DNA of 64,000 bases from Bedellia somnulentella (GCA_963576735.1 OY755189.1:1550001-1614000); one strand, 5' to 3'. Positions 10,387 to 20,893 are shown, counted from the stretch's first letter. A program made the numbers and translations. Notes: generated from the letters alone by a model not told the origin.

Positions 10387-13224
10387 TTATTCTTTTATGT
10401 GAGACACCCATTTTTGGGCGTAGGCCTCCTCCAACCCCTTCCATTTGTCTCTCTGCTTGGCTGTGCGGGTCCACGTAGCGCCAGCCAACTGCACGATGTC
10501 GTCCGCCCAGCGCCGCCGTGGTCTGCCGCGTGGCCTCGTCGCTTCTCTGGGATACCAGTGAAGGAGTCTCTCACTCCACCGGTTGTCAGTTGTTCTCGTG
10601 ACGTGACCTGCCCATCTCCACTTGAGTCTGCATGCTAGCTCTACGGCGTCTGTCACCTTGGTCATATTTCTGACTGATGTGTTTCGTACCCTGTGTTTTC
10701 GATTGATGTTTAGCATGCTCCGTTCAGCTGCTCTCTGAAACACATTAAGTTTTTGAACGATATTTTTAGTAAGGGTCCAAGTTTGACACCCGTAGAGTAG
10801 GGTGGGAAGAACAATCGTGTCCATCGCTTTCTTTTTAAGATGTGTCGGAAGCTTGGACTTGAATACATCCTTGAGACTCCAGTATTTGCCCCACGCTTTC
10901 TTTATTCTTCGTTCTACTTCTCTAGATGTTTGATCAGCGAATGTAATATTTTGTCCCAAGTAAACGTACTCTTCTACGTAATTTATGGTGTGTTCTGCTA
11001 TTTTGATAGGGATTTTTTGATAGTTTGTCATGGCAAACGTTTTTTGCTTGTTCATCTGAAGCCCACAGTTTTTACTCTGTTGGTCAAGCGTTTCTATCAT
11101 GTGGACTAGGGTCTCGTGGCTTTCTGCAATGAGAACAATATCGTCAGCGAATCTAAGATTGTTAAGGACTTCTCCATTAATATTCACACCGATTTCATCC
11201 CAACTTAGTTGTCTAAAAATTTGTTCTAATAATGCTGTGAACAGGTTGGGCGAAATCGGGTCGCCCTGTTTTACTCCTCGCTGTATGTTGAATGGTTCTC
11301 CTTTTCTCTCTAGTTTAATGATTCCCTTACTATTTTTGTAGATTTCTTTTAGTATATCAATGTAGGCTGTCTCTACGCCTTGCTCTACCAAAGCCTGCCA
11401 TAGGGGTTCGTGCTTTATAGAGTCAAAAGCTTTGCAATAATCTATAAAGGCAATATAGAGCTTTTTATTATACTCTGTGCATTTTTCAATTAGTTGTGTG
11501 ATGGTGAATATATGGTCTGTGGTAGAGTAGCTCTTTCGGAATCCAGCTTGTTCTCTAGGTTGGTTACTGTCCAGCATTTTAGATATCCTTTTTAAAAGTA
11601 GAGTTGCGAATACTTTGTAAATTGTTTGTTGTAAGCTTATTGGCCTGTAGTTGTCTAGGCTCATAGGATCTCCTTTTTTGTAGAGAAGGGTTATTATCGA
11701 TATACCCCAATCTTTCGGGATTTTCTTTTGCTCTAAAACACTGTTAAATAGCTTTGTTAGCACTGGCGTGAGAGGCTCGCTGATTGCTTTCAGGATATCA
11801 TTAGTTATGCCGTCATCTCCAGGACTTTTTGATGATTTAAGGTGTTGTATTGCATGTCTGATTTCACTGTCTATAAATGGCGGGACACAGTCCTCAGAAA
11901 CAGCTTTCGGAATTTCATCAATGTGTGCTGAGGATTTTGCTTCGTATAGAGTCTTGTAAAAGTTCGTAGCCGTATTGATTAGGTCTTGTCTGTTTGATAT
12001 GTTAGCATGTTTGTCTTTTAATGTCATTATCCAGGGTTTACTCGTATTTAGTTTATTTTGGGCTCTCTTGTAAGATGATCTTTTTTCTAGTTCTTCTTCA
12101 ATTATTTTGAAACGATGTGATTTCCATTCTCGTTTCATTTCTTTTCTTATGAGTTTGTAGAGCGCACTTAGGTGCTTTTTTTCGGAACTTGATTTATTTT
12201 CTTTATTTCTCAGTCTATTTCTCTCATTTATAAGCTTCTCTAGGTACGGAGTTATTATTGTTTTAGTCGCTTCAGTTCGTTTGGGTAGTTTTTCAATAGC
12301 CTCATTGATATTTGTTGTGAGTTTATGATATGCTAACTCTACATCTGCATAGTTAGTGATTTCTATGTGCTCGGAAATTATACTACAAAGTGACTCTTGC
12401 TCTAGTGGATTCAAATTCTTTAGGCTGTTTCTATATTTTTTCCGTGACTTCTTGTTAATTTCTTGATATGCCAAGCTGGCTCTGACAATTCTATGGTCTG
12501 TTGAGAAGGTTGAATTAATCACCTGGACGTCAGAGACGACTGTTATATTTTTGACTAATATGAAGTCAATTTCATTTCTAACTTTGTTATTTGGTGATAT
12601 CCAAGTCCATTTTTGTTTATTATTCTTTTTGAACTGTGAGTTGGCAACGTAGAGTTGATTTTCGAAACAGAATTGTAATAGTATTTTGCCTCTTTCATTC
12701 CTTTCTCCGAAGCCCCATGGCCCCATTACGTTTTTGTCATCGTCTGTTCTTTTTCCCAGTTTTGAGTTAAAATCTCCCATAACTATTGTATTTTTATTAG
12801 AATTTTCTAATGCTGTTTGTAGGTCTTTGTAAAACGCATCAAGTTCTTCGATAGTTGATTGTTCTGTTGGGGCATAGCATTGGATTAGATGCATCTCTTT
12901 ATTATTCAGCTTTAAGTCAAGTCGCATTACACGGTCTGAAATAGTCTTTATATCTATTATGTTTGATTTTAGCTCTTTTCTGATGAAAAAACCAACTCCA
13001 TTTCTTCCACTTTTGAACCCATGGAATATAAAAATGTATTGGTCGGTTTCTCTAATTTCTTTTCCTTCCTTTTTTATTTCGGATAATCCAATGATATCCC
13101 AATTAAACTTGCTTAGGCTATGTTTGAATTCTATCATTCTTGTTTCGTCTACTAACGATCTCACGTTCCAAGTACATATGTTAATATACTGCCTTGGTTG
13201 GTTGGAGGGTTTTGGTCTAATCAT
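10387..13224 (-). CDS. RTE-group LINE ORF2: endonuclease and reverse transcriptase
   Basis: A 945-residue intact polyprotein. The apurinic-type endonuclease is at about residues 15-250: ICTWNVRSL (catalytic Asn), IIGLSEIK (Glu), CYAPTEQS, VMGDFNSKLG and STDHRIVRA. The reverse transcriptase core is at about 465-740: SPGDDGITNDIL, NYRPISLQQTIYKVF, EQAGFRKSYSTTDH, FIDYCKAFDSI, KQGDPISPNLF, the catalytic FADD box (NLRFADDIVLIAE) and VYLGQNI. The C-terminal domain has the WRWAGHVTR and RPRGRPRRRWADDI motifs seen in insect RTE elements. Insect genome annotations often mislabel this endonuclease as craniofacial development protein 2-like. No stops or frameshifts are seen. Confidence 0.9.
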   Translation of the reverse strand: MIRPKPSNQPRQYINICTWNVRSLVDETRMIEFKHSLSKFNWDIIGLSEIKKEGKEIRETDQYIFIFHGFKSGRNGVGFFIRKELKSNIIDIKTISDRVMRLDLKLNNKEMHLIQCYAPTEQSTIEELDAFYKDLQTALENSNKNTIVMGDFNSKLGKRTDDDKNVMGPWGFGERNERGKILLQFCFENQLYVANSQFKKNNKQKWTWISPNNKVRNEIDFILVKNITVVSDVQVINSTFSTDHRIVRASLAYQEINKKSRKKYRNSLKNLNPLEQESLCSIISEHIEITNYADVELAYHKLTTNINEAIEKLPKRTEATKTIITPYLEKLINERNRLRNKENKSSSEKKHLSALYKLIRKEMKREWKSHRFKIIEEELEKRSSYKRAQNKLNTSKPWIMTLKDKHANISNRQDLINTATNFYKTLYEAKSSAHIDEIPKAVSEDCVPPFIDSEIRHAIQHLKSSKSPGDDGITNDILKAISEPLTPVLTKLFNSVLEQKKIPKDWGISIITLLYKKGDPMSLDNYRPISLQQTIYKVFATLLLKRISKMLDSNQPREQAGFRKSYSTTDHIFTITQLIEKCTEYNKKLYIAFIDYCKAFDSIKHEPLWQALVEQGVETAYIDILKEIYKNSKGIIKLERKGEPFNIQRGVKQGDPISPNLFTALLEQIFRQLSWDEIGVNINGEVLNNLRFADDIVLIAESHETLVHMIETLDQQSKNCGLQMNKQKTFAMTNYQKIPIKIAEHTINYVEEYVYLGQNITFADQTSREVERRIKKAWGKYWSLKDVFKSKLPTHLKKKAMDTIVLPTLLYGCQTWTLTKNIVQKLNVFQRAAERSMLNINRKHRVRNTSVRNMTKVTDAVELACRLKWRWAGHVTRTTDNRWSERLLHWYPREATRPRGRPRRRWADDIVQLAGATWTRTAKQRDKWKGLEEAYAQKWVSHIKE

Positions 13225-13314
13225 CCCGCGGGGACCAGCCGTATTGGGAGATTTTTGATATGTTGTTGATATTTCTGTACTCGTTTTTGTAGGGAAGGAG
13301 GGGGCCTCTACACT

Positions 13315-14085
13315 TCATGCTGAGCAGGAGCTGTCTTTATCTGAGGGTTTCTCCGACTGTAAATATGACGTAATTCGGTTATTTCCTTTTAATCTCTTGT
13401 TATTTAAATTTCTATTTTCCCTTTCAGACGATTCATAGCGTTTTCCTTGTGGTGATGATGACGGAGCCCTCTTGTGTGAAGTTTTAGTATTCTTGCCTTT
13501 GACTACAAGCTTATCATAACGTATAAAAGCCTGATTCCCATTTTCAATTTGTTGTTTTTGTTGGTTTTTCAGCTCAGCTCTTATTTTTAGGACTTTTTGG
13601 GGAAATTCCGGTTTGATATAAATTTTAGTTCCTTCGAGCATTTTCTTACTTTTCAGAACCTTTATCTTCAATCCTAGTGTAGTAAAAGTGACAGCCAGGG
13701 GCCGAGGTTTGTTTCCCAATTTACCAATTCTTCTTAAAGCTTCAATTTCTGTTTCACTGATATTTAATTTCAACTTTTCTTTTATTATTTTCAAAAACTT
13801 ATCTTGTAATTTTAGATATGGCTCATTTTCATCGTCTATTCCAAAGAAGACGAGATTTCTCTGCACTGATCTCTTTTCTATTTCGTCTAGTCGTTTTTCA
13901 TGATCTTCAGTTTGTATGCGTAGCGAATTCAAATCGGATGTCAATTGATTAAATTTTTCATTCATATTTTCATTGATATTTTTCGTTATTTTCTCCTCTG
14001 TTTTTATCAGGGAATTTTCGATCATCGAGAATTTAATGTCCATATCTTTTTTCATGTCCAATAACAGCTTCTCTATATTAGTCAT
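13315..14085 (-). CDS. RTE-group LINE ORF1 protein
   Basis: A 256-residue protein beginning MTNIEKLLLDMKKDMDIKFS. The first 75 or so residues are heptad-rich (coiled coil), followed by a basic nucleic-acid-binding-like core (residues about 110-195, with LRRIGKLGNKPRPLAVTF and FPQKVLKIRAELKNQQKQQ). A lysine- and serine-rich tail ends DKDSSCSA. The layout matches ORF1p RNA chaperones of LINEs. It ends 90 bp before ORF2 with no overlap, so ORF2 is probably reached by reinitiation or internal entry. Confidence 0.8.
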   Translation of the reverse strand: MTNIEKLLLDMKKDMDIKFSMIENSLIKTEEKITKNINENMNEKFNQLTSDLNSLRIQTEDHEKRLDEIEKRSVQRNLVFFGIDDENEPYLKLQDKFLKIIKEKLKLNISETEIEALRRIGKLGNKPRPLAVTFTTLGLKIKVLKSKKMLEGTKIYIKPEFPQKVLKIRAELKNQQKQQIENGNQAFIRYDKLVVKGKNTKTSHKRAPSSSPQGKRYESSERENRNLNNKRLKGNNRITSYLQSEKPSDKDSSCSA

Positions 14086-14819
14086 TTTAATTTACTGTAA
14101 CTAGCGCCCTCTAGTGTCAACAAGCAGTACTTCTATGCGGAGCCGTGAGGGTTACAATAATTGATCGGCGTGTTACGTCAATCGACTGCTACTGGTGTAT
14201 TTTGCTTGCTGGCGGTTCGAATTGGTTTCGGCGTCTGGCGCTAGGTGGCGCTTCTCAACAAATTTAAAAGTGATTCATCGTAATTAACGGTTATACAAAA
14301 TAGAAGAGGTTATAACCAAATCACTTCTTCATAGCACTGAATTTGAGGTAAATATTTACAAAAGTTTTATTCAGTATAGTCCAAAACTTCTTTTGATCCA
14401 TATATCACTCTCACAGATGTTATATTTTATTAGTAAAAGCGGTGTTTGTGTTTAACGTAATTTTCCTTTTTTTTATTTAATCACTGGTTATTTCACTTAG
14501 ATTTTTAACTCAGATGCGAGTTTAAGTTATATTTTATCACTGTTGTAAAAATGACACTGAATTATGCGTTAAAACAACTAATAACTAAAATAATACGAAG
14601 AGCTGAAGTAAAAATGTCTTCTTTTATCTTTATCTAATACGTTCTGTATTACATTGTTTTTCTATTATTATTATACATTTTTTTCATGTTTTTTTTTTCC
14701 AATGTTGTTTTTGTCAAAGCTTTTATTTTTTTCTTTTTATGTTTAACTGTATGTCTCTTGCTCATCTGTGCAGCGAATAAATGTCTCTCTTTCTCTTTCT
14801 TTATATCTATCACTAAAAC

Positions 14820-15040
14820 TGTGTAGTGTCAGCTTAGAATAGTAATACCCCATTGCTTTCCACGGATGATCGTAAAAGGCGACTTAGGTCTTCTTAAGGG
14901 ATATTTGGGCGATACGGTTGGAGATCCAGGAACCAATAACATTTATTTATTATAAATTTCCAAACGTGGCTGAGGAATTTCTAATTCCTTAGCTCTGGCT
15001 ACCCCTTCTAGGGATTTATAGCCGTGAGCATATGTATGTA
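14820..15040 (+). mobile_element. Family A copy, internally shortened
   Basis: It runs from head gtgtagtgtcagcttagaat to tail gtatgtatatttat. It lies between the RTE LINE and the Transib element. Confidence 0.8.
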
Positions 15041-15293
15041 TATTTATTACGTCACCAAACTCTTACACTATGAGAATCACATTTCCCTGGATCTTGTAAA
15101 ATGTAGGTACTAAAAGTAGTATTAATGGTGTTACAAAACTGGTAAAGTAATATTTCTTCAAGTTTATCGTCTATAAAGAAGTTACGAGGAACATAAACTG
15201 GCGTGTATTCTTCCAGTGTTTTAAGACTTGAAAATAATAAACTGTATTTCAAACAGTTCACCTAAAAGTTAGTATCTGTTATTTTACACTGTG

Positions 15294-15338
15294 CACATAC
15301 AGGTATTTGAGATTCCTAGCCGGGCGAAACTATAAATG
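15294..15338. repeat. Transib left terminal inverted repeat
   Basis: It begins CACATACAGGTATTTGAG. Its partner is the reverse complement of 18147-18191. Outside it lies CTGTG, the 5-bp target duplication. Confidence 0.88.
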
Positions 15339-15543
15339 TGCTACTGTTATAATCCAACTCGCTAAAATGATAAGAAAGCGTCTGTCAGAGTAATGTGTGT
15401 GACCAAAAAGCTAAAAGTTGTATATATTGTAATATTGAAGGAGATGGCATGTAGTATTAAATAAAATATGAGAAGACATTTTTTTCAACTAATATAGCTT
15501 TATTAAATTTTTAAAAAATTAAAACTATTTGATACTAATTTGA

Positions 15544-17484
15544 TTAGAAGGAATTCCAAGGGACATCATCAGTGTCACTTTCTTCTTCAGTTCCTGGATC
15601 TGCCGAATCTGATTCTTCTTTCGAATCAGGGTAAGAAGGCAACATCATTTCTAATGCCTCTTTTGAAAATGGATGAGTTTTTCTCTGGGGCTTTGGCCTC
15701 ATGCTGGTGATAAGTGGGTCCGAAGATAGAAGCAGGCGATTTAATACATCTGTATTACAGTCCACTCTGGAGAACTTCCTTGCAAAGTTGTATCTGTACA
15801 TCCTAAAATGTTTATTCCTCGCCTCAGCAGCCTCTTCAGATAAAAGTCCGATAGGCAATAATGCCTTTTCCATTACTGTGGCACCATGCAACAAAATTTT
15901 GTGCATGGTAGGACTCATTGGATGCCAGTCATAAAGAGACACATACAACTTTGCAGAATCCCAACAGTAATCGGCGAATTTTTTCAGATCTACCTTGTAG
16001 CCGCTTGAAATAACTTCAAGAATCACTTTTAATCTAAATATCAAATTGTAATTGATACCGGTGATCTCGGCTGCTTTCTCTGGATCAGCGAAAAATCTCC
16101 TGCTGGTGTTGCCATCATTGGTGTTCCCGAAGCCAGATTTAGGCACATCAACAATCAACCCAGTTTCTTTCCTAAATCTTTGCTGTATGTAAGATTTTCT
16201 TTCATTCACAGTAGCTTTGTCTACATCTGATCTCACTTGCCATATCCTTAATGGTAGCTTGTACGAAAGATGCAAAACACTTTCGAGCAAGCGTATCCTG
16301 GCGTGCAGTATCGATAAACCGAAGTCTAAGGCTTCCATATTCACAGGCATCTGGATGTTTAGGTTGTTAAATTGTTTTGAAGTAGCTCCACAAATATAAC
16401 ACCTCATCGTGGAGCTTGTTTGCGTAGCTGCATTGCAGACCTTAGCGTCCACCATTGTAAATGTTAAAGTATGCTTAACACTTGCAGAGAAGGTATCATG
16501 ATTGAATTCAGTGACTGATAGTTGCTCTATCTTTGAGGTCATATAGCTAATTTCTTCATTAGTTAAGTTAGTAGACTCTTTGTCAAACCTTATTCTAATT
16601 GGTCTGCAGTAACGAGGCGAAGAAGGAGTTGGATTTTGCCACACAACCTTTTCACCACTTTTTAGCTGGAGTGGTACTAAACAGCTCTGGAATATGTTGG
16701 AGTCAGTGGCTTCTTCATTTTGCATTTTTTGCTTGAATTGGGTCTGCTGTGAGCCATCACAGCCCCACTTAGAAATAAGCTCTAATGAGAAAAGTTCTTC
16801 GCGTGTCAAGGTATTTAAATTTTCTAACAAATATGTTAGAAGTCTTGTAACTGTGTGATTAAGTAAATCTTGCAAATTTACTTCTGCTATTGTTTCAGTC
16901 ACTGTTAGTGAAGATTTAGGTGGGTAGCATTTAAGTTTTTCCTTCTGTAATATGCTATAACAGGGGTAATATTTCTTATTAGAATTTCTGACGATCTCGT
17001 ATTGATCTCTGGACAGATCTGCCTCAACAAACATTGAAAGTGTTTCAAAGGGAGATAAACGTTTGATTTGCCTTTCTTGACATTTTGAATAAGCCTGCTT
17101 GTACTTTTTCGCTCGCTTTGGTGATTTTATGACTTCAGTCAGTAATCGAGATGCAAGTCTAAGACCAGACGTCTCCAGGCTCGTTTTGGCTGCATGTACC
17201 AACTCTCCTTGGCTAATAGTTGACCTTATTTCACTCGTCCTCTTTCGTTTGTTCCTGTCGGAGACTTCTTCAAAAGATTTTGAAGGGCGACCGCCTCGTT
17301 TTTGTGGTGTGAAAGCAAGGGGTATTTCAAATGTTCCCTGAAGCCACGTTGCATTGAGAGACATAAATTTATCAAGAGTTCTATTCGCTTGCATCCATCT
17401 CTTCTTAAAATCACTTTTAAAATGTGATATCTTGTGTTTGAAAGCCATTCTTTGATCTTTATTGTATTTTACTGAATTTATCAA
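15544..17484 (-). CDS. Transib-type (RAG1-like) transposase, main exon
   Basis: A 646-codon open frame; the first ATG in frame is codon 13 (17448). Similarity to Transib/RAG1 is recognised from ordered motifs. These are the first acidic residue in SKWGCDGSQQTQF (D243), a zinc-knuckle-like CYIC near 362-365, and the second Asp in EALDFGLSILHARI (D387). They continue with GFGNTNDGNTSRRFF at 451-465 and the catalytic Glu region LLPIGLLSEEAAEARNKHF (E554 most likely), then FSRVDCNTDVLNRLLLSSDP. RAG1 carries the matching D600, D708 and E962. The C-terminus is acidic and serine-rich (ESDSADPGTEEESDTDD). The length is close to the usual 650-700. The N-terminus lies upstream in another frame. Confidence 0.87.
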   Translation of the reverse strand: MINSVKYNKDQRMAFKHKISHFKSDFKKRWMQANRTLDKFMSLNATWLQGTFEIPLAFTPQKRGGRPSKSFEEVSDRNKRKRTSEIRSTISQGELVHAAKTSLETSGLRLASRLLTEVIKSPKRAKKYKQAYSKCQERQIKRLSPFETLSMFVEADLSRDQYEIVRNSNKKYYPCYSILQKEKLKCYPPKSSLTVTETIAEVNLQDLLNHTVTRLLTYLLENLNTLTREELFSLELISKWGCDGSQQTQFKQKMQNEEATDSNIFQSCLVPLQLKSGEKVVWQNPTPSSPRYCRPIRIRFDKESTNLTNEEISYMTSKIEQLSVTEFNHDTFSASVKHTLTFTMVDAKVCNAATQTSSTMRCYICGATSKQFNNLNIQMPVNMEALDFGLSILHARIRLLESVLHLSYKLPLRIWQVRSDVDKATVNERKSYIQQRFRKETGLIVDVPKSGFGNTNDGNTSRRFFADPEKAAEITGINYNLIFRLKVILEVISSGYKVDLKKFADYCWDSAKLYVSLYDWHPMSPTMHKILLHGATVMEKALLPIGLLSEEAAEARNKHFRMYRYNFARKFSRVDCNTDVLNRLLLSSDPLITSMRPKPQRKTHPFSKEALEMMLPSYPDSKEESDSADPGTEEESDTDDVPWNSF

Positions 17485-17920
17485 AAAATTCTCTAAATAA
17501 CTCTGGTTGCTGCATCTTGTTAACCAAGTATAGTCGAGTCACTACTTTATATTTAGAGCCCCCTGGTAACCCTGGCTCTGTAAAAAAGAAAGACAAAAAT
17601 TTAAACAATATGTAACTCAGACTCTACTTTTCTTGCTACCAACAAAACTAAAATCATAAGTTTATTTAAAAAAGGCAAAAAGTGGCAGTTGAATTGACTT
17701 ATACCTAATAGAATGATAGTTTTGTCAAATGTTGCTAAAGAAACTGATACTCGGAAGCACTCGGAAGGCTAACCAAAAGTCCTTTGAAAAATCAAAACAA
17801 GAAAAAAATATACAAAAAATTTTGTTTTCTATATATAATTATAGAGCCATGAAGATGCAAGAAAATCTTAATAAAACAACAATAAATACATTGGTTCTTA
17901 CCTGTAGTTTCATAATCCAT
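17459..17920 (-). pseudogene. Transib transposase 5' exons, frame-broken before the main exon
   Basis: A plausible first exon is ATG 17920 to 17902 (MDYETT plus one base) with donor GTAAGA. The next exon would start at 17577 after tttttacag and read EPGLPGGSKYKVVTRLYLVN, then KMQQPELFREFFDKFSKIQ, before a TAA at 17461-17459. The main transposase frame is offset by one base and overlaps this exon. A one-base indel near 17460-17485 would separate them, so this copy is probably not functional. A different splice pattern cannot be excluded. Confidence 0.5.
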
Positions 17921-18146
17921 AGCAGTTTTGGTGGATAAAAACACAAAAACAAAGAATTGTGGTATGGAAAGATACGGTTTTTTCAAGTAGCCAATAACTG
18001 ACGCGAGCACACAGAACAACGATCAAGTTTCGACTGGTGCTGCGCCGGATTTTGCGCGCTCTCGTTCTCAAAAAGGGATGTTTATTGTTCAGCAACTACC
18101 TGCCTTTCTCGGAGATACCCAATTTTACCGTTATTTTGCAAATTGT

Positions 18147-18191
18147 ATTTACTAGTTTCACCCGGCTAAGGATCCGAAATACCTGTATGTG
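18147..18191. repeat. Transib right terminal inverted repeat
   Basis: The reverse complement begins CACATACAGGTATTTCGG and stays alignable to the left repeat for about 45 bp with one indel. The CTGTG target duplication follows at 18192-18196. Confidence 0.88.
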
Positions 18192-18312
18192 CTGTGGTGC
18201 AAAATGAGCAGAATTTGCGATGATTTTATGAGCAAACGTCTAAGGTAGGTTAAAAATGGTTTTCTCTGTTGAGAGACCTGTCACGGACTGAAAACTAATA
18301 TAAAGCTTTTAA

Positions 18313-18607
18313 TACACACATATACTCACGGCCAAAAATCCCAAAAAGGGGTAGCCAGAGCTTAAGAGCTAGAAACTCCTCAGCCACATTTGGTAGTTGA
18401 TAGGCGACAAGGTGGCAAAAATAAAGTATCATTGGTGATGGGTCTCCAACCGTGAGTGGTTTTTGGGCGATGCTGTTCTGCCCATCACCAAGAACCGTTA
18501 TTTTAGTATGTTTTTCTTACTGATCTTTCAAAAGAGGCTGAAGAATTTTTATTCTCAAGCTCTGGATACTACTTTTAGGAATTCACAGCCGTGAGTATAT
18601 GCATGTA
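18313..18607. mobile_element. Two family A fragments, head to head
   Basis: 18313-18452 is a minus-strand copy with its tail at the left; 18453-18607 is a plus-strand copy with its tail at the right. They meet in the middle of their sequences, giving a partial palindrome with tails outward. Confidence 0.72.
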
Positions 18608-18749
18608 TAAATAAATAAAGAGTAGAGGCTAGAATTAATTTATGATAAGTAACAAACGACTTTGGCAGTGTCATAATCTAAAGCTTGCTTTCAAATGAAG
18701 GGGCAATTGTTTATTTTAATTGGAGTTTTGCTCATGAATTTATTTCATA

Positions 18750-18996
18750 CTAGCTTTCCGCCCACGGCTTCGCCCGTGTGGAATTTGGTTATATTGCTAA
18801 AACTTCTCATTCCCACGATTTCCCTAGGGAATATCATTTTTTCCGTAATAAAAACTATCCTATTATTTAATTCGGACTTCTAACTATACTTCTGCAAAAT
18901 ATCAAAGCAATCGGTTTAGTAGTTACGGCGTGAAAGCGGAACAAATAAACAAACAAACAAACTCACTTTCCCATTTATTATATTAGTAAGGATTCA
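18750..18996 (-). mobile_element. Helitron-like non-autonomous element
   Basis: On the minus strand it starts TCCTTACTAATATAATAAAT, contains ccgctttcacgccgtaacta, and ends with a GC-rich hairpin (gggcgaagccgtgggcggaa) followed by AGCTAG and T. The 5' TC, 3' CTAG and subterminal hairpin fit Helitrons. An RTE-derived tail is the alternative. Confidence 0.55.
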
Positions 18997-19186
18997 TTCC
19001 ATTAAAATTCACATGCACATGCCACAGACTTGACTCAGCCCTGGATGGCAGGTTCACCGAGCTACGTGTTGCATGGGGTCGGTGAGCGTGCCTACTGGGG
19101 GTGTTTGCATCAGATTCAAAATAGGTTTGACTATGATTTATTTCTTCCTAGACTTTTACCCATAGTTTTTTTAAGTGATAGGGCAA

Positions 19187-19541
19187 CCGTGAAAGCCCAG
19201 TGGCTAGAACACTTGGTTATCGTGCAAACGACTAGTGTTCAAATCCTGGGTCGGGCCTACACCAATTTGTCTTTACTAAAGACATATGTGTGGTTAATTT
19301 ATCATGGTTGTTAACGGTGAGGGAAAACATCGTGAGGAAACCAACATGGCCGAGTTGTACTTAGTCATGTGACAGTGTATTCGTACAAAACGGCGATAGG
19401 CCTGCCCCCTATCACGTGAGTACACTGTCCATGCAAAACGTGGGTACTCTGAACACCATGTGACAAAGTCACGTGATGTTCAGAAGTATTAGTACCTCTG
19501 CCAACCCCTTCGGGGATATTCGGCGTGAACGTTTATGTTTA
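19187..19541 (+). mobile_element. SINE family B copy, full
   Basis: Nearly identical to the copy at 45302 over its whole length (head caaccgtgaaagcccagtgg), so young. Confidence 0.87.
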
Positions 19542-20019
19542 TGTTTTTTTAAGTTTCATATTATTAACAATCTATAGATTTGTGGTCTGAAAATTATTGA
19601 TGAATGAATTTTATTTCATTTATTCTTTCGTCAGAGTACAAGTATCAAAAATTGAATTCAGCCATGGTCTTTTATTCTTTTCACTTTCTGACTTTTAAAT
19701 TATATCAGGTAAAATACAATATACCTACCAAAGTCGGTAACAATTGGATTGAATTTTTAATAGAAAACGTTATTCAAAAACTGGTTGGTCAGTATTATTT
19801 AAAACAATTACATTTCGAGCGTTCGTGGGGTGGCCAACGTGGTAATGTTTGGGAATGTTGATTAAATGTTAATATTGAATTTGCCGCGCTACGAATAATG
19901 GAATTAAAACATACATTAATATAGTACTCATGGATATAAATTCCTTTAATGCGAAGGGTAGTATCGGCATGGAATAGCACTAACAACTAACACTAACAAA
20001 TTACCTTTGGAGGCTGACC

Positions 20020-20120
20020 ATAGAGGCGACTTTAGGGTTTTGGGACTTTTGAAGTGATTGATAAATTTCTAATTCTAAAGCTCTGGCTACTTCGTTTCAG
20101 GATATATAACAGTGAGCATA
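20020..20120 (+). mobile_element. Family A relic
   Basis: Old and diverged: ctaattctaaagctctggct, then tatataacagtgagcataag. Confidence 0.5.
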
Positions 20121-20893
20121 AGTTTGGTAAGTTTGTTTGTTGATATTTTGAATAACCAAACAAATAACTTTTCTGTGTTCCTTTATAGACATAATAATAG
20201 GATTTTGACTTTCATTTAACGGCATCCGTCGCCTAATTGGTATTTGAAGAATATGAAGGTGTGTTTCCGAGTCTTGTATTTTACTTGTATGTATATTATT
20301 ACTAAATATACTATCGAGTAAGTATCCCTTACCACAGGTAATTTTAATTCTAAGGCTAGAAATATCCGGTCCGTATATATTTATTTATTCATTTTTTACT
20401 GCATCGTCTACAATCTTTATCTCGATATCTTTCCGATCGATATTTCCTTTTAAATGATACAAGGATCCAGTTTTAAAATTAATTAGTGGTTGGGAATCGG
20501 CACCAACTTTATTGGATGCCTAATTCCATCATCTTTGAACTTTACCCTTTGAACTTTCCGAAGCCAAAAGAATTTTCGATCCTGAAGCTCTGTATACTCC
20601 TGTTTTGAAATATATTCAAAAGGGTAGGTGAGTTTTAATTTGATTTCATAAAATATAAATTAATTAAAAACAAAGGCTGCCCGGCACCAGGAAATTGGAC
20701 TGCGGGAATCAAACCACTAATGACGTCAAAACACATTTTATGAGTAGAACTGAAAATATATTCGAAATCATTTGAAATGTTCACATCATTATTATAATTT
20801 GGGTCATTCATACGTATAGTACTATTTAATGATGCATGAATTGAAATTTAAATTAAATGATAACATATTTATAGAGGTTTCATTTTTTTAAAC

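Larger units (their letters stand above)
10055..14614 (-). mobile_element. Full-length RTE-group LINE with two intact ORFs
   Basis: A complete non-LTR retrotransposon of 4.56 kb. A perfect 13-bp target duplication, TGTCTTCTTTTAT, flanks it at 10042-10054 and 14615-14627. Reading the minus strand it has about 530 bp of 5' UTR, ORF1 (256 codons), a 90-bp gap, ORF2 (945 codons), about 300 bp of AT-rich 3' UTR and a (TTA)n tail at 10055-10086. A trinucleotide tail and an ORF2 without RNase H fit the RTE group. Intact ORFs and an undamaged target duplication indicate recent insertion. It sits antisense-neutral (same strand as Trpm) in the 20 kb Trpm intron. Confidence 0.9.
15294..18191 (-). mobile_element. 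Transib (RAG1-like) DNA transposon, complete
   Basis: A 2.9 kb cut-and-paste transposon with inverted terminal repeats of about 45 bp. Both ends begin CACATACAGGTATTT and continue with the shared GAT..CTAGCCGGG.GAAACTA pattern, about 85 per cent identical. A 5-bp target duplication, CTGTG, flanks it at 15289-15293 and 18192-18196; Transib elements make 5-bp duplications. The ends start with CAC, as Transib ends and the V(D)J heptamer do. It encodes one transposase, read on the minus strand. Inside the ends no other gene is seen. It is inserted in the 20 kb Trpm intron. Confidence 0.88.

Noticed and set aside
10399..13258. Several plus-strand open frames of 60-100 codons
   Set aside because: They are antisense to the intact RTE ORF2 and have no motif or splice support.
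19030..19314. 94-codon plus-strand frame
   Set aside because: It runs into a family B SINE and has no recognisable domain. The first 100 bp are GC-richer but unexplained.
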